Assembly (NCBI GenBank): GCA_013360745.1
Contig: JABWBA010000034.1
Coordinates: 1-32,707, forward strand
DNA: 32,707 nt
Direction of reading: 5' to 3'
Source: Chthonomonadales bacterium
GTDB taxonomy: Bacteria; Armatimonadota; Chthonomonadetes; Chthonomonadales; CAJBBX01
The position numbers and the translations under genes were made by a program. Of this stretch, positions 15,541 to 25,700 are shown piece after piece. Positions within the stretch are counted from its first letter, which is position 1; every line of letters begins with the position of its first letter. The notes under the pieces are model-generated. The model was given only the letters and a program-made list of their open reading frames with translations, did no database searches and had not been told where the DNA came from.

Positions 15541-17888
15541 TGCTTCACTCCGACGGTCGGGGGCTCGACGGCCCCATAGTAATCGGCATATTCGGCCAGC
15601 GCCCGCCCCGATCCGATCCCGTCGCCGTTCTCCATCAGCACGCGGCCGAGAAGCAGACTGGCGGGACCGCTTCGTGGATTGAGCGCAACAACACGTCTGA
15701 GCTGCTCCAGCCCTGCGTCACGCCTGCCCAGACCGAGGCTGATCCGAGCTTCCAGGAACAGATAATCCGGCTTCTGGCTCCAGTCTCCGTAATGTCCCGC
15801 CAACAGCTGCTGGGCTGTACCGTATTCGCGGAGATCCGTGAGTGTCTCCGCGATGCAGAATCGTGCATACGGATCCTCAGCGTCGGCGCTGATATCTCGG
15901 AGAGCGCTCAGAAGGATAAAGTCAGCGGCCGCCTCTGGATAAGCATAACCGGCGATCGATACGACCCGAGGGCTCAGGAAGCCGAAGTACCCGGCATAGA
16001 GCCCTTCGTTAACGGATCCGCCCGCCCGCGAGAGGAGTACCGCCTCCTCCAGAGCCTGGATGCACTCGGAACGGAGCCTGGCGGTGTCGCCGGTGGTGAC
16101 CGTCGGATCCTTCATCATCTCCCGCATGAGCAGCATGGCCAGACGATGCCATGCCCAGAAGTCCGATGACTTCCGCGGCTTCTCACCGTCACTGATAACG
16201 GTTTGCTCCCGCGCTTCATCCAGCGTCCATGGTCGGGTATCCGATTCTCCGATCCGATCATCTTGAAGCCGTTCAGCCGCATAGGCGGCGTCCCTGCCAA
16301 ACGAAGGCAGAGCCGACGGGAGAGCGGTCGCCCGCTGCATCACGACCTGCGCCTCCTCCCACCTCTGAGTATCGAGGAGCGCCCGACCATAGGCGGCCTG
16401 CAAAGCCGCGTTCGTCGGTGCACCCTCGGCGGCAATCCTCGTCTCCTCGACCCTCACGGCAGCTCGGAGAGCGTTCGCCGTCTCCGGTAGTCGCTGAGGC
16501 AGAGCATCCAGTGCGTCCCGCACTCGTATCGCGCCGGGCAGATCACCCGTGATGAGCGCCGACCAGCCAAGGGCAGCCAGCATCTCAGGCGGTTCCGCAC
16601 GGGCTATCTTGTCCGGATCTGCGCCGGGAGACATCACCGTCGAACCATAGCGCGCCAGCGCGGCAGAAGGATTCCCTGCCTGCAGCAGGGCTTCGGCGTG
16701 TCGGGTGGTTGCGGATGGCCGTAGTTTCTTCGGCGCCAGGTCTACCGCACGAGCCCAGGCATCGGCAGATACCCCATAGGCACCTGAAGACGCGGAGCAT
16801 TGCGCCAAAGCGATCCAATCGCGGAGTTCGGCAGCGCCTGAAGAGCAGACCGACTGCCAGAGTGCGGTAGCCTCAACGTAGTTGCACGAGGTCATCGCTG
16901 CGTATGCTCCAGCACGGGCCCTGGCCGTTTGTCGATCTGAAGGATCCACCACCACTTGCGCCATGGCGGATGCCTCTGCTCCCCCTGCGATCAATGGCAC
17001 GTCCGACTTCTCAAGCCGGAAGGTGACGATCGTCACACCGCTGCTGCCCGGCTTTGGAGCGCGAACCGTACCGGAGTATCGAACAAGACCCGATTCAGCT
17101 GTAGGTACTCTCTTCAGTCGCCTGGATCCCCACCATTCCGAACGAGCGACAACATCAAGCGGGGGATCAGCGATCGGGCAGCGGATCGCGACAGCCAGCT
17201 CCACCACTTGCCCCGGTTCGGCGATGGACGGCTGGATCGCCACATCGGTCAGCGCTGCGATTCCCCAGTCCGGGTCGGTGAAACTGGAGCCGACGCCACG
17301 CTCGGGAACGAGGATGATCGGTGCATGGGTTACCGAAAAGCCGTTAGGATCGAGAAGGACACAGGGTACGAGGCCCTCGAATGTTTTGTATCCGGTGGCT
17401 GTCACGCGGAGGATCTGCTGTACCACGTCGATTCGTCGCGTCTTGTTGGTTGCCCCGCCAGCGATGAGTCCTGCGATCCCGCCGCTGAGCGCCCGGCCGA
17501 GATCAAAGTTCTCCGATGCACGCCCAATCATTGCGGCGAGTCGGTATGCGCCACGGGCGTCGGTGGTGGCCGTGGTCTTACCGGTCTCAGCAAAAACCCG
17601 ATCCTGACGACATACGACGCGGGCGTCAACGATAGGGGCTCCCGTAGAGGCGTCGTAGACCGAACCATTCACCCTGCCCCAGGACGTTGGGACGGTACCG
17701 GGCCTCGGTCCGGAAGGCGGATTCGCGCATACGGGCCCCAATGCCGCCATCGCGATCAGGATGGTCCACAGGCTGCGCGGACCCGTTATCCCCTCGGCTC
17801 GGGCTAGCGCCAGCGCTCTTTCCGCCAGGCCGCTCACATGGAAGCGAACGTTGACTACAGGACCGAGTATGGGGTAGTTTCTATCCAT
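15537..17888 (-). CDS. Exported TPR-repeat protein with carboxypeptidase-regulatory-like domain
   Basis: From the ATG at 17888 this is 783 residues. A basic N-terminus leads to a hydrophobic segment at about 40-55 (SLWTILIAMAALGPVCA), probably a signal or anchor. A carboxypeptidase-regulatory-like beta domain follows (GRVNGSVYDASTGAPIVDAR through TTDARGAYRLA, about 71-120), then a beta-rich middle. From roughly 320 onward come alpha-helical TPR-like repeats rich in A-L-x-x-G patterns (LLQAGNPSAALARYG, RISLGLGRRDAGLEQLRRV). Such proteins are scaffolds for envelope complexes; the coupled M48 protease gene (4-base overlap) is the likely partner, as BepA-type proteases are TPR-associated. I preferred 17888 over the in-frame codon at 17975 because GGGAGGG sits 8 bases upstream and the longer form would overlap the divergent pyrophosphatase gene. 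Confidence 0.82.
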   Translation of the reverse strand: MDRNYPILGPVVNVRFHVSGLAERALALARAEGITGPRSLWTILIAMAALGPVCANPPSGPRPGTVPTSWGRVNGSVYDASTGAPIVDARVVCRQDRVFAETGKTTATTDARGAYRLAAMIGRASENFDLGRALSGGIAGLIAGGATNKTRRIDVVQQILRVTATGYKTFEGLVPCVLLDPNGFSVTHAPIILVPERGVGSSFTDPDWGIAALTDVAIQPSIAEPGQVVELAVAIRCPIADPPLDVVARSEWWGSRRLKRVPTAESGLVRYSGTVRAPKPGSSGVTIVTFRLEKSDVPLIAGGAEASAMAQVVVDPSDRQTARARAGAYAAMTSCNYVEATALWQSVCSSGAAELRDWIALAQCSASSGAYGVSADAWARAVDLAPKKLRPSATTRHAEALLQAGNPSAALARYGSTVMSPGADPDKIARAEPPEMLAALGWSALITGDLPGAIRVRDALDALPQRLPETANALRAAVRVEETRIAAEGAPTNAALQAAYGRALLDTQRWEEAQVVMQRATALPSALPSFGRDAAYAAERLQDDRIGESDTRPWTLDEAREQTVISDGEKPRKSSDFWAWHRLAMLLMREMMKDPTVTTGDTARLRSECIQALEEAVLLSRAGGSVNEGLYAGYFGFLSPRVVSIAGYAYPEAAADFILLSALRDISADAEDPYARFCIAETLTDLREYGTAQQLLAGHYGDWSQKPDYLFLEARISLGLGRRDAGLEQLRRVVALNPRSGPASLLLGRVLMENGDGIGSGRALAEYADYYGAVEPPTVGVKQ
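17851..17880 (+). promoter_or_regulatory. Weak candidate promoter for the pyrophosphatase gene, inside the opposite gene
   Basis: TTGACT (17851-17856) and TAGTTT (17875-17880) are 18 bases apart. The -35 is good, the -10 poor. The two divergent start codons are only 50 bases apart and both Shine-Dalgarno sites lie in that gap, so the plus-strand promoter must overlap the TPR coding start; this is the best candidate I see. Confidence 0.3.
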
Positions 17889-17938
17889 GCCCGTTTCCCT
17901 CCCAGTCGGGCGCGATCCCAAGGAGGAAGTGCGCTGAC

Positions 17939-20506
<2,568 letters not shown>

Positions 20507-20535
20507 TCTGATCCCGGCGCAGATCCTCGACCATG

Positions 20536-20573
20536 GAGACAGGGCCGCTTCGACATCGAAGCGGCCCTGTCTC
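20536..20573. terminator. Large perfect hairpin between convergent genes
   Basis: Two 18-base arms (20536-20553 and 20556-20573) are perfectly complementary, with CA between them; the stem is GC-rich (core AGGGCCGCTTCGA). It lies 30 bases after the pyrophosphatase stop and 27 bases beyond the membrane-protein stop on the other strand, so it can serve both genes. No T-run follows on either side, so it may act as an mRNA 3'-end stabiliser or a non-canonical terminator. Confidence 0.75.
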
Positions 20574-20599
20574 GTATCTCCAATGTGGATCCTGATATC

Positions 20600-21283
20600 C
20601 TACAGGCCGGATCCGGGAGACATAAAGGGCGGCTCCGCGGGCTGAGCACCCGCGGGGAAGAAGTCCCGGTAGAGCAGCCCGACGGACAGAGCAGCGACAG
20701 GTCCGGTCACCAGGAGGCCAATACCGCACGCAAGCATACCCGCGACGGCCAATAGAGCGATGACGAGATAGAATACGCCTGCCATCAGCCACTGAGATCG
20801 CAAGGCGTTCCAGCTCGTTCGCATTGCGACCACGCCATCACTGCGTTGATCCACGATCAAACACTGGGTAAACATCCAGAGACCCCCCGCGATAATCCCA
20901 GGGATGATACAGAGGAGCGTTCCAATAGACGTACCGATGCCCACCAGAATGCCCGCAACCACTAGAGGTCCTATGAACTCGTTGATGTCGAATAGATCAG
21001 CGACAGCGACCACACCGCCATCGATATGCTTCAACGCGGCTTTGTAGAAGCCGCCCATCAGGATCATCGCCGGCAGATTGCCGAGAAAGGCGCCGACCAC
21101 CGGCACCATTCCGATGATCATAGCGGCAACCAGAGAGACTACCCCGAACACCAGGGCGATCAAGATCCATGGGCCTACCTGCTGTTGGAAGAGCGCAAAC
21201 GCCTGGTTGATGACATCAAAACGGATCATCGGCGGGGGTGACGAATACGAACCGTCCGGTTGACTGTCCAGAGGCATGGCCAT
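20600..21283 (-). CDS. Polytopic membrane protein of unknown function
   Basis: This 227-residue protein has a short polar N-terminus and about five or six transmembrane helices (near 38-60, 63-82, 104-125, 125-145, 164-187 and 188-206). The pattern of paired helices around an S-W-N-A-L-R-S-Q-W stretch (157-165) resembles the loosely defined DUF975/glycerophosphodiester-phosphodiesterase-membrane-domain group of integral membrane proteins, but I would not name a function. The C-terminus is Pro/Gly-rich. The ATG at 21283 has AGGAG 8 bases upstream. It is divergent from the sialidase-fold gene and convergent with the pyrophosphatase gene. Confidence 0.82.
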   Translation of the reverse strand: MAMPLDSQPDGSYSSPPPMIRFDVINQAFALFQQQVGPWILIALVFGVVSLVAAMIIGMVPVVGAFLGNLPAMILMGGFYKAALKHIDGGVVAVADLFDINEFIGPLVVAGILVGIGTSIGTLLCIIPGIIAGGLWMFTQCLIVDQRSDGVVAMRTSWNALRSQWLMAGVFYLVIALLAVAGMLACGIGLLVTGPVAALSVGLLYRDFFPAGAQPAEPPFMSPGSGL

Positions 21284-21335
21284 CGAGTTCTCTCCTGTCC
21301 AGGTTACGGTCCCTGCTCATGGGATGCTGACAGAA

Positions 21336-21348
21336 ACCGATTATCGGT
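21336..21348. promoter_or_regulatory. Palindrome in divergent intergenic region (candidate operator)
   Basis: ACCGAT-T-ATCGGT is a perfect 6+1+6 inverted repeat. It lies 53 bases from the membrane-protein start on one side and 167 bases from the sialidase-fold start on the other, in the 231-base divergent gap. Its centre reads GATAAT on the minus strand, so it could overlap a -10 box. Apart from this repeat, 21284-21514 holds only the two ribosome-binding sites. Confidence 0.4.
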
Positions 21349-21514
21349 CAGGTTCTATTGTCCTGGCGGTAACTCCTTCAACGACGCTCAATGGGTCAAA
21401 GGAGCGAACCTTCGAAGCGGGCCGAAACGGGAAGGAACGACGGCCCCATTGGCGAACTGTACCCCGGGCGATCCGTCGCCCATCCCGCTCGAATACGCGC
21501 AATGGAGGCGCGCC

Positions 21515-22747
21515 ATGCTCTCGATACTACCCCTGGCCACTGCGATCGCCAGCGCGGCGGCCGCCGGTCCGTTGCGCACCGATCGCCTCATCTTCCCGCT
21601 CAATCCGCAGCACAACCATGCCAGCTGCATCGTTGCTCTGCCACACGGAGACCTGCTGGCGTGTTGGTACCGGGGATCCGGGGAACGAACGGCTGACGAC
21701 GTTGCCATTCTAGGCTCGAGGCTCCGCAAGGGTCGTACGCGCTGGACCGAGCCCTTTGTCCTCGCCAATACCCCCGGCTTCCCCGACTGCAATCCCTGTA
21801 TGATTGTGGACAGGAAGTCCGTCCTGTGGTTGTTCTGGCCGGTCATCCTGAACAACGAGTGGGAGAGCGCTCTCCTTCGCTATCAAACTAGCTCGGACTA
21901 TCAGCGGGGCGCTGGCGCACCCCGTTGGACCGGCGGCGGTGTGGTACTGCTGAAACCGGGGCAGGAGTTTACCGATGGCGTCCAGGCGAATCTCGCAAAG
22001 TCATGGCAGCCTTTCGCCGCCAAGGCCTCGCCCGCAGATCAGGCGAAGCTCAAGGAATACCTCACGGACCGCACACGGGCCGCAGGCGACAAACTCCGTA
22101 TGCGCCTGGGATGGATGCCCCGGCCGCGCCCTGTGCAGTTCAACGATGGTCGGCTGTTCCTGCCTCTTTACTCCGATCTGTTCGACTTTTCCTTGATCGC
22201 GTTCAGCGATGACGACGGCCGGACGTGGCGTGTTAGCGCGCCCATCGTCGGCCCGGGGAATGTCCAGCCCAGCCTCGCGCGACGAAAGGACGGTACGCTC
22301 GTAGCGTTCTTCCGAGACAATGGTCCGCCGCCGCAGCGTGTGCTCATCAGTGAGTCGATCGACCACGGCCTGACCTGGACACGGCCAGAGGACACCGTCC
22401 TGCCGGATCCAGGCGCCGGAGTCGAGATCGTCGTCCTGCGGAGCGGCAAATGGGTCCTGATCAACAACGATACCGAATCCGAAAGGGATAGCCTTGCGCT
22501 CACGGTCTCGGACGATGAAGGCCGGACGTGGTCGCGCAAGTGCCATCTGGAACACGATGTCGACCCGGGCGAGCATGGCTCCTACTCCTACCCTTCGATC
22601 ATCCAGGCATCGGACGGCCTGATCCACATCACGTACACGTACACGCCGAACGGGGCTACCAGAACGAAGCTCGGACCCGGCAAGTCGATCAAGCACGTTA
22701 CCATCAATGAGGCATGGCTGGCCGCGAATGCGGCCCCGCTTCGATGA
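21515..22747 (+). CDS. Secreted sialidase-fold (BNR/Asp-box) protein
   Basis: This 410-residue protein starts with a signal peptide (MLSILPLATAIASAAAA, cleavage near residue 17-18). It carries three Asp-box repeats of the S-x-D-x-G-x-T-W type: SDDDGRTW (231-238), SIDHGLTW (281-288) and SDDEGRTW (332-339). LACWYRGSGERTADDVAI (48-65) occupies the place of the arginine and acidic residues near the active-site entrance of six-bladed sialidases. Family members include exo-alpha-sialidases and other glycosidases, so sialic acid specificity is not assured. The reading frame is open back to 21260, but I start at 21515 because GGAGG lies 6 bases upstream and the signal peptide begins there. Its stop overlaps the next start (ATGA), coupling it to the D-threonine-aldolase-like gene. 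Confidence 0.82.
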   Translation: MLSILPLATAIASAAAAGPLRTDRLIFPLNPQHNHASCIVALPHGDLLACWYRGSGERTADDVAILGSRLRKGRTRWTEPFVLANTPGFPDCNPCMIVDRKSVLWLFWPVILNNEWESALLRYQTSSDYQRGAGAPRWTGGGVVLLKPGQEFTDGVQANLAKSWQPFAAKASPADQAKLKEYLTDRTRAAGDKLRMRLGWMPRPRPVQFNDGRLFLPLYSDLFDFSLIAFSDDDGRTWRVSAPIVGPGNVQPSLARRKDGTLVAFFRDNGPPPQRVLISESIDHGLTWTRPEDTVLPDPGAGVEIVVLRSGKWVLINNDTESERDSLALTVSDDEGRTWSRKCHLEHDVDPGEHGSYSYPSIIQASDGLIHITYTYTPNGATRTKLGPGKSIKHVTINEAWLAANAAPLR

Positions 22748-23856
22748 AGCCGAACACATCGGATATTCCAGACGGTCTCAGGGACGTCGATACACCCGCC
22801 CTGATCTGCGATCTCGCTCGCCTGCGTACGAACATCTCCGGCATGGCGGCCGCGGCAGCCGCCGGCGGTAAGGCGCTTCGCCCTCATGTCAAGACCCACA
22901 AATGCCCGAACATCGCCCGGATGCAGATCGAGGCCGGGGCTTGCGGGATAACGGTCGCCAAACTCGGCGAAGCCGAGACCTTCGCGGACGAGGGTTTCGA
23001 GGACATTCTGATCGCCAACACCATTGTCGGCGCGGCCAAACTTCAGCGACTGATCGCGCTCTCCGGGCGCGTCCGGATCGCGGCGGCCGTCGATAGCGTC
23101 GACGTGCTGCAGGGTATGATCGACGCCGCCCGACAGGCCAACGTTCGGCTCGAGGCAATGATCGAAGTGGACAGCGGCCACGGGCGCTCCGGCATCAGAC
23201 ACAGCACAACAGCCGCGGCTCTGGCCGAGCATGCGATCCGATCCGGGTCGATCACCATCCGGGGGATTCTGACCCACGAAGGCCATGCCTACCGAACAGC
23301 GCCCGCGAGGATGGCCGAAGTGGCGACACGGGTAAGCATACGGATGGCCGAGATCGCTCAGGCGGTATCTTCCGTAACCGGCGCCTGTCCGGTGATCAGC
23401 GTCGGTTCTACTCCAACGGCACAAGCCATGCTGGGACGACCGGAGCCGACGGAGGTTCGACCCGGAAACTACGTCTTTTACGACGCATCGCAGTGTGCCC
23501 TTGGCGCATCGCCCGCGGATTGCGCGCTCACCGTGCTCGCAACGGTGATCGCTCGACCGTCAGGCACGGAAGCGCTCATCGATGCGGGGGTCAAGGCTCT
23601 GGCGAGTGACCGGCATCCGCTCTACGGACACGGGTTCGTTCTTAACGATCCGAGCGCGTTTCTGGACTGGTGCAGCGAGGAACACGGGCATCTTCACCTT
23701 GGCTTATCGACGTTCCGACCAGGGATCGGCGATCGCGTCCGGATCGTCCCAGCCCATGCATGCACCTGCGCCAATATGCATCCGCAGATCATGATCGCAG
23801 ACGGAGATCAGATTGTCGATGTCTGGCGTCTCGCGGCTCGCGACCGCCTGACGTAA
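22744..23856 (+). CDS. PLP enzyme of the D-threonine aldolase / D-serine dehydratase family
   Basis: This 370-residue fold-type III PLP enzyme probably cleaves or dehydrates a D-beta-hydroxy-amino acid. The N-terminus DVDTPALICDL is typical. The Schiff-base lysine is K50 in LRPHVKTHKCPNIA. MIEVDSGHGRSGI (139-151) and ISVGSTPTA (218-226) line the PLP pocket. The C-terminal metal pair is H338 and C340 in VPAHACTCANMHP, which in the eukaryotic D-serine dehydratase DSD binds zinc; in D-threonine aldolase the metal is often Mn. I cannot choose between the two activities. It overlaps the sialidase-fold gene by 4 bases and ends 9 bases from the convergent PfkB kinase. Together with the nearby M55 D-aminopeptidase this points to use of D-amino-acid-containing material. 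Confidence 0.9.
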   Translation: MKPNTSDIPDGLRDVDTPALICDLARLRTNISGMAAAAAAGGKALRPHVKTHKCPNIARMQIEAGACGITVAKLGEAETFADEGFEDILIANTIVGAAKLQRLIALSGRVRIAAAVDSVDVLQGMIDAARQANVRLEAMIEVDSGHGRSGIRHSTTAAALAEHAIRSGSITIRGILTHEGHAYRTAPARMAEVATRVSIRMAEIAQAVSSVTGACPVISVGSTPTAQAMLGRPEPTEVRPGNYVFYDASQCALGASPADCALTVLATVIARPSGTEALIDAGVKALASDRHPLYGHGFVLNDPSAFLDWCSEEHGHLHLGLSTFRPGIGDRVRIVPAHACTCANMHPQIMIADGDQIVDVWRLAARDRLT

Positions 23857-23865
23857 CGCCAGCGC

Positions 23866-24816
23866 TTACGAACCGCGACCGTCCAACGGCGTGGATTCCA
23901 TGAAATCGAGGGTGTCCGCGTAGGTACGCACACCCGTTGTCGCCCCGACGGCGCTGACGCAGAGAGCCCCAACGGCGTTCGCAAAGCGAGCGCTCCGTTC
24001 GATATCCCAACCGCGAAACGCTCCCAGCAGGAAGCCTGCAGCCCAGGCATCCCCGGATCCGGTCCCATCCACCGCTGTTACCCGATAGATCGGAACCTGC
24101 ACGCTGCCCGACGGATCCGACACATAGCAACCGTCCTCGCCCAGCTTCAGACAAACCGTGCCAACGCCCTCATCATGGAGGAAGTGGGCGATGTCGGCCG
24201 CTTCGTGCAGTCCCGTCAACTGCCGCGCCTCAGCCAGGCTGGGCATGATGTAGTCCAGTTTCGCCAGACAGGGCCTCAGGACCCCCAGCCAGCGACCGGT
24301 TGCGTCCCATACCGTATCGAGCGATGTCGCCATGCCGTTCGTTCGCGCTCGGTCCAGGACCCGGGCCATCGGCTCGCCGTCCAGGGCAGGCATAACCAGA
24401 GCCCCGGCCATGTGCAGGATTCGGGCGCCGGCTAGGACATCCCAGTCCACGTCCTCCTCGCGATAGCAGGCATTTCCACCCATATTGTGGAGGAACGTCC
24501 GTTCCCCTTCACCGTTGACCAGCACCATGCTTGCCGAAGTCAGCGTCTCCGACGAACGACGGAGTCCTCTGATATCGACGGATTCGCGCTCCAGCGTCTG
24601 CACAACAAAGTCGCCCAGACCGTCTCGGCCCACCTGGCCGAGGACGGTGGTAGAGACTCCTAATCGAACGAGATCGATGCCCGTATTGCTCGCGCAGCCT
24701 CCGATATGGAGCGAGATCTCATCTACCAGGCCAAGGCGCCCGACAGGGGGCAATGTATCAATCGGTCGGCCGACCAGATCGGCCACGAGGATACCCAGAC
24801 ATGCGATATCCGCCAA
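23866..24816 (-). CDS. PfkB-family carbohydrate kinase
   Basis: This ribokinase-like kinase phosphorylates a sugar or nucleoside with ATP. From the preferred TTG start it is 316 residues. Motif 1 is IGGCASNTGIDLVRLG (about 38-53) and motif 2 is DGTGSGDAWAAGFLLGAF (250-267), with catalytic base D256. GQVGRDGLGD and LKLGEDGCYV are further family landmarks. I chose TTG at 24816 because AAGGA lies 9 bases upstream and the next residues (ADIACLGILVADLV) are where the family starts; a TTG at 24855 would add 13 residues and lies 1 base after the M55 stop. It is the last gene of the GH38, M55, PfkB operon. The substrate is unknown; a released hexose or amino sugar is a reasonable guess. Confidence 0.9.
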   Translation of the reverse strand: MADIACLGILVADLVGRPIDTLPPVGRLGLVDEISLHIGGCASNTGIDLVRLGVSTTVLGQVGRDGLGDFVVQTLERESVDIRGLRRSSETLTSASMVLVNGEGERTFLHNMGGNACYREEDVDWDVLAGARILHMAGALVMPALDGEPMARVLDRARTNGMATSLDTVWDATGRWLGVLRPCLAKLDYIMPSLAEARQLTGLHEAADIAHFLHDEGVGTVCLKLGEDGCYVSDPSGSVQVPIYRVTAVDGTGSGDAWAAGFLLGAFRGWDIERSARFANAVGALCVSAVGATTGVRTYADTLDFMESTPLDGRGS

Positions 24817-24856
24817 TCCACACCGTCCTTTCGTTTCTATCGCTTGGTTCGACAAG

Positions 24857-25684
24857 CTATGACGGCTTCCACAGAGTCCGCCATGCTGCCCAGAACGTGT
24901 CGCCGCTGGTCTGGACCGCTCGTTCCTCGACGCGTTCTACACCTTCGAGTTCTGCAAGGCGGCTCGCTCGATCCGGGGATGCGAGATCGACGCGTATCAA
25001 TACCGGATCGGTGTAGGTGACGACCGGAGGGCACGATGCCCTATCCTCCACCGCTGCACGAAACCGCTCTTCCACCAACCTGCATGCGTCCGCAGGTGCG
25101 AGCATTCGCGCTCCGTACCGCCCCATGCCACGTTTGACCACCGCTTGCACGATGGGCGCTCCCAGGAAATCCTCCAACTCGTCGCACGCAGCCATATCCC
25201 CTGCAATTGCGATCGCCGGAACGCCAAAGGAGCCTGCAATCGAGGCAAGAATCGCCGATTCACCGATGATCCTGCCGTTGACGCTGACGGCATGCCAACC
25301 GTCGGCATCGATCGTATGCGAGAGAACCGCGTGGGCCATGCCGGCCCGGGCATGCGCTCCGACAAACGCTATCGCCGTACACTCTCCCGTCTCGAGGGGT
25401 TCGACGTAAGAGCCCCAGCGCCAGCCCCGAACGTATTCCGCACCCGGTTCCAGTTGATCCGGGATCCAGTTCATGAACGGCTTGGCGCCGCGATAGGCCC
25501 CGCCGTGGCCATCCTGGACGATCACCGGCCTGGCGCCTCCGGCGAGACAACCCCGAACGGCCGCGGAAACCTCAGCGGTATAGAGGCGCCGACCTTCATC
25601 GTACAGGGGCGAGGAACCACCGGTGTGTTCCCAGCTCTGGATCCCGCAAATACCCTCCATGTCGGCATAGATCAATAGGCCCAT
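24857..25684 (-). CDS. M55 family D-aminopeptidase (DppA-like)
   Basis: This 275-residue zinc peptidase removes N-terminal D-amino acids such as D-Ala from short peptides, and its best-known role is recycling cell-wall peptides. The metal ligands of Bacillus subtilis DppA are recognisable: D8 and E10 in YADMEGICG, H60 in QDGHGGAYRGA, H111 in FVGAHARAGM and E142 in IIGESAILA. The first three have the same numbering as DppA. The C-terminal 60 residues (VTYTDPVLIRVDLASPDRA) are the usual substrate-facing part. The ATG at 25684 has GGGAG 7 bases upstream and lies 16 bases after the GH38 stop; the kinase follows. M55 enzymes assemble as decamers in the cytosol. With the D-hydroxyamino-acid lyase gene close by, peptide D-residues could be fed to central metabolism. 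Confidence 0.93.
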   Translation of the reverse strand: MGLLIYADMEGICGIQSWEHTGGSSPLYDEGRRLYTAEVSAAVRGCLAGGARPVIVQDGHGGAYRGAKPFMNWIPDQLEPGAEYVRGWRWGSYVEPLETGECTAIAFVGAHARAGMAHAVLSHTIDADGWHAVSVNGRIIGESAILASIAGSFGVPAIAIAGDMAACDELEDFLGAPIVQAVVKRGMGRYGARMLAPADACRLVEERFRAAVEDRASCPPVVTYTDPVLIRVDLASPDRASRLAELEGVERVEERAVQTSGDTFWAAWRTLWKPS

Positions 25685-25700
25685 TCAACATCTCCCATAT

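Noticed and set aside
16956-17807. Plus-strand open frame of 283 codons opposite the TPR gene
   Set aside because: No domain or ribosome-binding site; antisense shadow.
21260-21514. N-terminal extension of the sialidase-fold protein
   Set aside because: The extra 85 codons overlap the divergent gene and read as non-coding; GGAGG and a signal peptide mark the ATG at 21515.
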